From assembly GCA_009786715.1 (NCBI GenBank), contig WQRN01000033.1, forward strand, positions 1 through 16,398: 16,398 bases of DNA. Direction: 5' to 3'. The stretch is from Treponema sp. (GTDB lineage Bacteria; Spirochaetota; Spirochaetia; Treponematales; Breznakiellaceae). How positions within the stretch are numbered: position 1 is the stretch's first letter; every line of letters begins with the position of its first letter. Both the position numbers and the translations under genes were made by a program. Of this stretch, positions 11,928-16,398 are shown piece after piece. The notes beneath the pieces were generated by a model. The model saw only the letters and a program-made list of their open reading frames with translations. It made no database searches and was not told the origin of the DNA.

Positions 11928-14189
11928 ATGTGCGCCGCAGAATATCCTCCCTATCTGGCACCTCTAAATCCCGAACAGCGGCAAGCAGTTCTTCACACAG
12001 GCAAGCCTCTTTTAATTCTTGCAGGCGCAGGTTCAGGCAAAACCAGAGTGATAACTACAAAGATTGCGTGGCTCATCAGGGAAAAGGGAATGGATCCGCG
12101 ATCAATTTTAGCAGTTACGTTTACAAATAAAGCGGCGAAAGAAATGGCGGAACGCGCAAAACAGATTGATGAACGCGCGGGAGAAGCGATGCTGCGCACT
12201 TTTCACTCGTTCGGCGCGTGGTTTTTACGGCGTAACGGCAGTCTTGCGGGATTAAACCCGAACTTTGTTATTTACGATGATGATGATGTTATTTCGCTTC
12301 TTGCTTCACTTTTGGAAAATATGCCCAGAGCGGAAGTTAAACATTACGCGCATAATATTTCAAGAGCGAAAGATTATTTTCTAACTCCTGACGATCCGGA
12401 ACTCGCGATAATCGATCATCATAAAAAATTCCGCGATATTTACAGACAGTACGAAGAGCGCATGGCGCAGATTGGCAATGTCGATTTCGGCGACTTAATA
12501 AAAAAACCTGTGGAGATTCTTCGCAGTCAAAACGAAGTTGCGCGGCGTTTCCGCGACAGATTTTCGGTCATAATGGTAGACGAATATCAGGACGCGAATG
12601 TCGCGCAATTTCGCCTGCTCAAAGAACTTTGCGGCGAACAAACTTATGTGTGCGTAGTGGGTGATGACGACCAGTCAATTTACCGTTTCCGCGGCGCCGA
12701 AGTAAAAAACATCCTTGAGTTCCCAGATCGTTTTTCAGGCGCGGATATTATCCGCCTTGAGCAAAATTACCGCTCCACCTCGCCGATTTTAAAAGCGGCG
12801 TCTTCGGTTGTGGACTGCAACAGCGGCAGGCTTGGAAAAACTCTCCGCGCTGAAAAAGGCGACGGCCCGCTTCCCTCTCTTATCACTCTGCCCGATCAAA
12901 ATGAAGAAGCCTCTTTCTGCGCCGAAAAAATTAAAACCTCGGTAAAGAAAAAAGAAACAAAATGGTCGGACTGGGCAATCCTCTACCGTACTAACGCGCA
13001 GTCACTTGGATTTGAAACATTATTTTTAAAGAAGGGAATACCCTATCGTGTTGTCGGGTCGTTAAAATTTTATGAACGCGAAGAAATAAAAGATGCGCTT
13101 TCATTACTTGCATTAATTGTAAACCCCCGCGACGAGGTTGCCTTCCGGCGCGTTGTGAATAAACCGGCGAGAGGCGTAGGCAGCGTAACAATCGAAAAAA
13201 TTGTGGAAGCTTCGATAGACGATGGTATTGATTTAATGGAAGCGGGAAGCAAAATAGATATTTCAAAAAAAGCGCGAAAAGGTGTGAATGAATTTAATAA
13301 AGTGATAGAAGATGCTAAAGAAATACTAGACAGGAAAACTTCGCGCGAGGATACATCGAACCTTAAGTTCAAAGCGCGGGAAAAATTAAAATCCGGCGAA
13401 GGACTGTCAATCTGCATTGAAAAGCTGCTTATTGAATCAGGAATTGCCGGATACCATGAGGCACAGGATGAAATACAAGGCAATTCAAAACTCGGTAACC
13501 TGCAGGAATTACTAAACGCCTCAAGCGAATATCCGAACAGCCGCGAAGGTTTACTGGAATTTCTCGAAGATATAGAACTTGATCGTTCCATGGCAGAAGA
13601 TTCAAACAAGCAGAACAACGCGTATAATTCTGTGACGCTTATCACTTTTCACAATACAAAAGGACTGGAATTTAAACGAGTCATAATGACAGGACTTGAA
13701 CACGGTATCTTTCCGCGTGAAGACAAGAAGGGAGATGAGCTTGAAGAAGAACGCAGACTTTTTTATGTCGGAGCAACGCGCGCAATGGATGAATTATTTT
13801 TTACAACATGCGCAGAAAGGCGGATGTACGGAAAAACATCGGCGATGCAGCCATCGCTGTTTCTGCGTGAAATCGATAAAAGCTGCCTGCAAGTTATCGA
13901 CATGGCTGCGCGCTCAAGCGGCATAATGACTTACGGCCGCCGCTCTGTTGCGGGACGAAGTTTCAATCCGCTGAACATGGAAACCGCGTCAATTACTGAT
14001 GTTGAACAACGCGCCGGCTGGCGCAGAGGTCAGCGCCTGTTCCATGAAGATCACGGTTATGGCGCTGTCATGGAAGTGAGGGACAGCGAAGACGGACCGG
14101 TTGTCCGCGTCCGTTTCGATAACGGGCAGGAAAAACGCTTTTTACCGGAATATCAAGGCAGAGCCTATGAAAAAGTTAATGAAGACTAA
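11928..14189 (+). CDS. UvrD/PcrA-type superfamily 1A DNA helicase
   Basis: This 753-residue protein shows all SF1A motifs. The Q motif, LNPEQRQAV, is at 13-21 and Walker A, AGAGSGKT, at 32-39. Motif Ia is TFTNKAAKEM, Walker B/II is VDEYQDAN (217-224), and motif III is GDDDQSIYRFRGA (245-257). QNYRS is motif IV, TFHNTKGLEFKRVIMTGLEHGIFP is motif V and RRLFYVGATRAMDEL is motif VI. The C-terminal 60 residues (GQRLFHEDHGYGAVMEV... VRFDNGQEKRFLP) form the Tudor-like domain typical of PcrA/UvrD. Such enzymes unwind DNA 3' to 5' in nucleotide excision repair, mismatch repair and clearing of stalled replication. Full length and complete domains argue for a housekeeping enzyme rather than a defence helicase. 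Motif II has Tyr-Gln where Phe-Gln is usual, a mild variation. GC content is higher than its AT-rich neighbours. Confidence 0.95.
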   Translation: MCAAEYPPYLAPLNPEQRQAVLHTGKPLLILAGAGSGKTRVITTKIAWLIREKGMDPRSILAVTFTNKAAKEMAERAKQIDERAGEAMLRTFHSFGAWFLRRNGSLAGLNPNFVIYDDDDVISLLASLLENMPRAEVKHYAHNISRAKDYFLTPDDPELAIIDHHKKFRDIYRQYEERMAQIGNVDFGDLIKKPVEILRSQNEVARRFRDRFSVIMVDEYQDANVAQFRLLKELCGEQTYVCVVGDDDQSIYRFRGAEVKNILEFPDRFSGADIIRLEQNYRSTSPILKAASSVVDCNSGRLGKTLRAEKGDGPLPSLITLPDQNEEASFCAEKIKTSVKKKETKWSDWAILYRTNAQSLGFETLFLKKGIPYRVVGSLKFYEREEIKDALSLLALIVNPRDEVAFRRVVNKPARGVGSVTIEKIVEASIDDGIDLMEAGSKIDISKKARKGVNEFNKVIEDAKEILDRKTSREDTSNLKFKAREKLKSGEGLSICIEKLLIESGIAGYHEAQDEIQGNSKLGNLQELLNASSEYPNSREGLLEFLEDIELDRSMAEDSNKQNNAYNSVTLITFHNTKGLEFKRVIMTGLEHGIFPREDKKGDELEEERRLFYVGATRAMDELFFTTCAERRMYGKTSAMQPSLFLREIDKSCLQVIDMAARSSGIMTYGRRSVAGRSFNPLNMETASITDVEQRAGWRRGQRLFHEDHGYGAVMEVRDSEDGPVVRVRFDNGQEKRFLPEYQGRAYEKVNED

Positions 14190-14212
14190 TTAAAGAATTT
14201 TGCGACTTGTGA

Positions 14213-14218
14213 TAAAAT
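14213..14218 (+). promoter_or_regulatory. Candidate -10 box for aminotransferase-like gene, leaderless position
   Basis: TAAAAT ends 6 bases before the ATG at 14225. The -35 region is weak (TTAAAG at 17 bases). No Shine-Dalgarno is seen. Read-through from the helicase gene, whose stop is 35 bases upstream, is also possible. Confidence 0.4.
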
Positions 14219-14224
14219 AATTAA

Positions 14225-14983
14225 ATGGAAATTAAAGATGAGTTTTACCTTTTTAATACACTCCCGCAAGTTCTGCGAGCAAGGGGTTTTCGTCTCTATT
14301 TGTCCAATAACAAGCGCTTAGTGGATTTATGGCTCTCCGGCGGCGCGGCAATTCTAGGCCATACACCGGTAAATCAACTGCGCGAATTAAAAAATACCGC
14401 AAGCAGAGGCCTTTATGCCCCCTACCCTCACTTTACAGAAAACCGTTTAATTAAAGCGCTTTTAAAACTTTTTCCCGGACGCGTTTTTCGCCTCTACGCC
14501 GCGCCGCCGCAGGAATTAAAAGCGGCAAAATTGTGGCGGCCTTATACCGATTCGCAGGAGATTGGAGACAATGTTTTAATCCCTGTAATTCCCGGTATTC
14601 AAACATGGCGCGGAGGGTTGCCGTTTGGGTTGTGTGTTGCTGCGGCTCAAAGTGAAGAGGCTGCATCTCCCCTGCCGCCGGGTGACAGGCTTTCGCCGGT
14701 ACTGCTTTCAACGGCAGCGCGGGGCATTCATGACATACTCGCCGCTCCGGAGAGGGGAAAACCGCATTTTCCAAAAATTACCAAGGCGCTAAAAACAAGT
14801 AAATGGCAGCGTAATGGAATTTATCTCACTTTAAAAGAAACGCCGGCTCAGACAGAATGGGAGACGCTTTTCAATAGGTTCCTGGAAACGGGGTTTTTAC
14901 TGCCGCCCTCGCCGATTTATCCGGTTATTCTTCCCGGCGAGATGTCGGACGGCGAAGAAGCGAAACTGGCAGCGGTGTTGTAA
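14225..14983 (+). CDS. Short aminotransferase class III-like protein lacking the PLP domain
   Basis: I recognise only parts of this 252-residue protein. Residues 18-48 (RARGFRLYLSNNKRLVDLWLSGGAAILGH) follow the pattern at the N-terminus of class III aminotransferases such as glutamate-1-semialdehyde aminotransferase. Residues of about 195-252 (NGIYLTLKE..., FLETGFLLPPSPIYPVILPGEMSDGEEAKLAAVL) resemble their C-terminal small domain. The roughly 180 residues that normally lie between and contain the PLP-binding lysine are missing or replaced by an unrelated segment with LYAAPPQE and GLPFGLCVAA. It is therefore probably not a transaminase; it may be a structural or regulatory relic. The frame is intact and composition matches the helicase gene, so it is not simply decayed. 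Starts at ATG 14225 without a Shine-Dalgarno. Confidence 0.55.
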   Translation: MEIKDEFYLFNTLPQVLRARGFRLYLSNNKRLVDLWLSGGAAILGHTPVNQLRELKNTASRGLYAPYPHFTENRLIKALLKLFPGRVFRLYAAPPQELKAAKLWRPYTDSQEIGDNVLIPVIPGIQTWRGGLPFGLCVAAAQSEEAASPLPPGDRLSPVLLSTAARGIHDILAAPERGKPHFPKITKALKTSKWQRNGIYLTLKETPAQTEWETLFNRFLETGFLLPPSPIYPVILPGEMSDGEEAKLAAVL

Positions 14984-15065
14984 GTTATTACATTGCTTAT
15001 TAGGTATAATTTGATTTATTATATAAAACATATAATTACATATGGGAAAATTCCGCTAAATGGTA

Positions 15066-15071
15066 TATAAT
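15066..15071 (+). promoter_or_regulatory. Candidate -10 box of endonuclease gene
   Basis: TATAAT at 15066-15071 lies 19 bases before the ATG, with AGGGG at 15081-15085 in between, a conventional leader. The -35 is not convincing. The 107-base gap before the gene is otherwise AT-rich with no terminator visible for the preceding gene. Confidence 0.4.
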
Positions 15072-15090
15072 AATAAAATGAGGGGAACAG

Positions 15091-16038
15091 ATGGAATTCT
15101 ACAGAAATCATGAAAAAAGAAGAATTATTTCGTTAATAGAAAAAGGCTGGTTTAACAATGATCCCGGAGACGGGATGTTTGTTGATCATAATCATAAATA
15201 TGTCCTGAAAAACAGTGATAATAATTTTTACCCGCCTATTTTAAGAGACGTGAAAGATTATTTTAAATACAATGAAATTAACTGGTGGAGAGGATTTGAG
15301 CCGACCGGACATACAATGTCATCGCAAACATCCTGTTTAAATCATTTGTATCATATAAGAAATGATAAAGAAGCGGTAATGGCAGTCTTATCTTCGTTTT
15401 CAAACTGTTTTACGGATGTTATTCAGATAATTACTGATAAATTTGAACCTGCTTATATCTCTTTTGAACAAGTCAGTGATAATGATTTATTAAGCGAAGG
15501 GCTTCCGAAAAGAGGATCTATTTGCACATCAATTGACGCGTTTATTTATGCCTTACACAGAAACGGTTCAAAATGGCTTATTCCGATAGAATGGAAATAT
15601 ATAGAATCATATAATGATACCGACAAGAGCACAGGACCTACGGGAGAAATAAGACGTAAAAGATACGATGAATTAATCTTTAAATCATCGCAATTAATAT
15701 ATGATAGATTATCGGACAGAAAAAGTTGTTATTATTATATGCCTTTTTATCAATTAATGCGCCAAACACTGTGGGCTGAGCAAATGATTAATCATAATAA
15801 TATAGAAACAATTTCCGCAGAAAATTTTTTACATTTAAATGTTGTTCCGTATAAAAATATCGACTTGCTGGAAAGAAGATATTCATGCAGTAAAAATGAT
15901 TTACCGACAACATGGAGAAGCTGTCTTTCCGATCAAAGTAAATATAAAATTATCTCCCCGGAAATGCTGTTAAGCAATCTGGGATATAAATATCATAATT
16001 TAAAGCAATATCTTTCGGCGCGGTATTGGAACGATTAA
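15091..16038 (+). CDS. Probable PD-(D/E)XK restriction endonuclease, PGN_0703-like
   Basis: This 315-residue protein resembles the PGN_0703-type family of putative restriction endonucleases. The N-terminal half contains HTMSSQTSCLNHLYHI (about 74-89), the SSQ..C.N block usual for that family. The nuclease core is SIDAFIYALHRNGSKWLIPIEWKYIES (147-173), where Asp149, Glu167 and Lys169 supply the PD-(D/E)XK triad. YYYMPFYQLMRQTLWAEQMI (about 214-233) matches the conserved FY-QL-RQ segment. Such enzymes would cut double-stranded DNA with a metal ion, but biochemical data for the family are, to my knowledge, sparse. AGGGG (15081-15085) sets the start. No methyltransferase is adjacent; the nearest is at 9370-10509 on the other strand. 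The gene is AT-rich, consistent with gain by transfer. Confidence 0.65.
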   Translation: MEFYRNHEKRRIISLIEKGWFNNDPGDGMFVDHNHKYVLKNSDNNFYPPILRDVKDYFKYNEINWWRGFEPTGHTMSSQTSCLNHLYHIRNDKEAVMAVLSSFSNCFTDVIQIITDKFEPAYISFEQVSDNDLLSEGLPKRGSICTSIDAFIYALHRNGSKWLIPIEWKYIESYNDTDKSTGPTGEIRRKRYDELIFKSSQLIYDRLSDRKSCYYYMPFYQLMRQTLWAEQMINHNNIETISAENFLHLNVVPYKNIDLLERRYSCSKNDLPTTWRSCLSDQSKYKIISPEMLLSNLGYKYHNLKQYLSARYWND

Positions 16039-16146
16039 AACGCAGAAAAAAGTTGTTTAATCTGGATTTCAGCATTTATTAAAAAATGTTCAAATTTGTT
16101 CATTATAAAATTTATAAAATGTTATAAATATTTTAAGGAGAAATGT

Positions 16147-16398
16147 ATGCTTTACACAGAAGGAAAAACGGATTGTAAGCCAAGTGAAATAGGCTACGAT
16201 GAAAAACGGCTTGATGTGCTGAATACCCATTTACAGCGCCTCATAGATGAAGGTGAAATTCAATGCGCAACCTATTGTGTTTCACGCAAGGGTAAAATTT
16301 TCGCGCACGGCGCAGTAGGGAAAAATTCTTACCGCAAAGACGATAACACTCCTGTTCAACCGGATGCGGTGCGATACATCGCTTCGATTACCAAGACA
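16147..16398 (+). CDS. Serine beta-lactamase/penicillin-binding-like hydrolase (partial, 3' cut by window)
   Basis: The first 84 codons are open from ATG 16147 to the window edge. AAGGAG at 16135-16140 gives an ideal ribosome-binding site, and a competing ATG at 16143 is in another frame. The protein shows the N-terminus of the class C beta-lactamase-like (serine hydrolase) family: a helix LDVLNTHLQRLIDEGEIQCATYCVSRKGKIFAHGAVG and then RYIASITKT at the end, where SITK is the catalytic Ser-x-x-Lys. No signal peptide is seen, so it is more likely a cytoplasmic esterase-like member than a periplasmic antibiotic-degrading enzyme. The substrate remains open. Confidence 0.85.
   Translation, partial: MLYTEGKTDCKPSEIGYDEKRLDVLNTHLQRLIDEGEIQCATYCVSRKGKIFAHGAVGKNSYRKDDNTPVQPDAVRYIASITKT

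Noticed and set aside
13070..13645. 191-codon minus-strand ORF inside the helicase gene
   Set aside because: Its composition (Ser-rich, low complexity) is that of an antisense shadow of a conserved helicase region.
11928..16038. Helicase plus nuclease plus methyltransferase as a Gabija-like or other defence island
   Set aside because: The helicase is a full-length PcrA/UvrD with a Tudor-like C-terminus, the usual housekeeping form. The nuclease is not of the OLD/TOPRIM type, and the genes are on different strands and separated by an unrelated gene.

Overview
The window looks like a chromosomal segment from a Spirochaetota bacterium, most likely Treponema-like. This is an inference from the lolA-like / rodZ-like / rimO run, the AT-rich accessory genes and the tRNA genes without an encoded CCA; no rRNA or other decisive marker is present. 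Composition alternates by eye. Housekeeping genes (transketolase, lolA-rodZ-rimO, the UvrD/PcrA helicase and its neighbour) are moderately GC-rich. The intervening genes (about 400-3530, 7310-11855 and 15000-16140) are clearly AT-rich.

Layout. Positions 1-325 hold the end of a transketolase gene and a strong intrinsic terminator. Positions 414-3562 are an AT-rich accessory block: a GNAT acetyltransferase, a nucleoside phosphorylase, a second GNAT, and an opposing M28-type metallopeptidase. Positions 3563-4112 are a dense non-coding block on the minus strand. It holds tRNA-Arg(CCT) and tRNA-Gly(CCC), a duplicated tRNA-Gly 3' end 202 bp away, several perfect hairpins with 3-base loops, and two back-to-back promoters. 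Positions 4143-7317 are an apparent envelope/translation operon: LolA-like periplasmic protein, RodZ-like membrane HTH protein and RimO.

Positions 7309-11855 are all on the minus strand: a CreD-like membrane protein, a D12-class DNA adenine methyltransferase, a TIM-barrel sugar isomerase/epimerase coupled to it by a 1-nt gap, and an MFS transporter. Positions 11928-14983 on the plus strand hold a full-length UvrD/PcrA helicase and a short protein resembling a class III aminotransferase without its large PLP domain. Positions 15091-16038 encode a probable stand-alone PD-(D/E)XK restriction endonuclease of the PGN_0703 type. The window ends inside a serine beta-lactamase-like hydrolase.

The most interesting points are these. 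Several AT-rich and core genes have a good -10 box placed so that transcription would start at or next to the ATG, suggesting leaderless mRNAs. The tRNA-Gly 3' end duplication looks like an integration scar, and a cluster of short-loop hairpins lies around it. The aminotransferase-like protein has lost its catalytic core. A methyltransferase and an endonuclease lie a few kb apart with no obvious dedicated partners. No complete novel multi-gene system can be demonstrated from the sequence alone.
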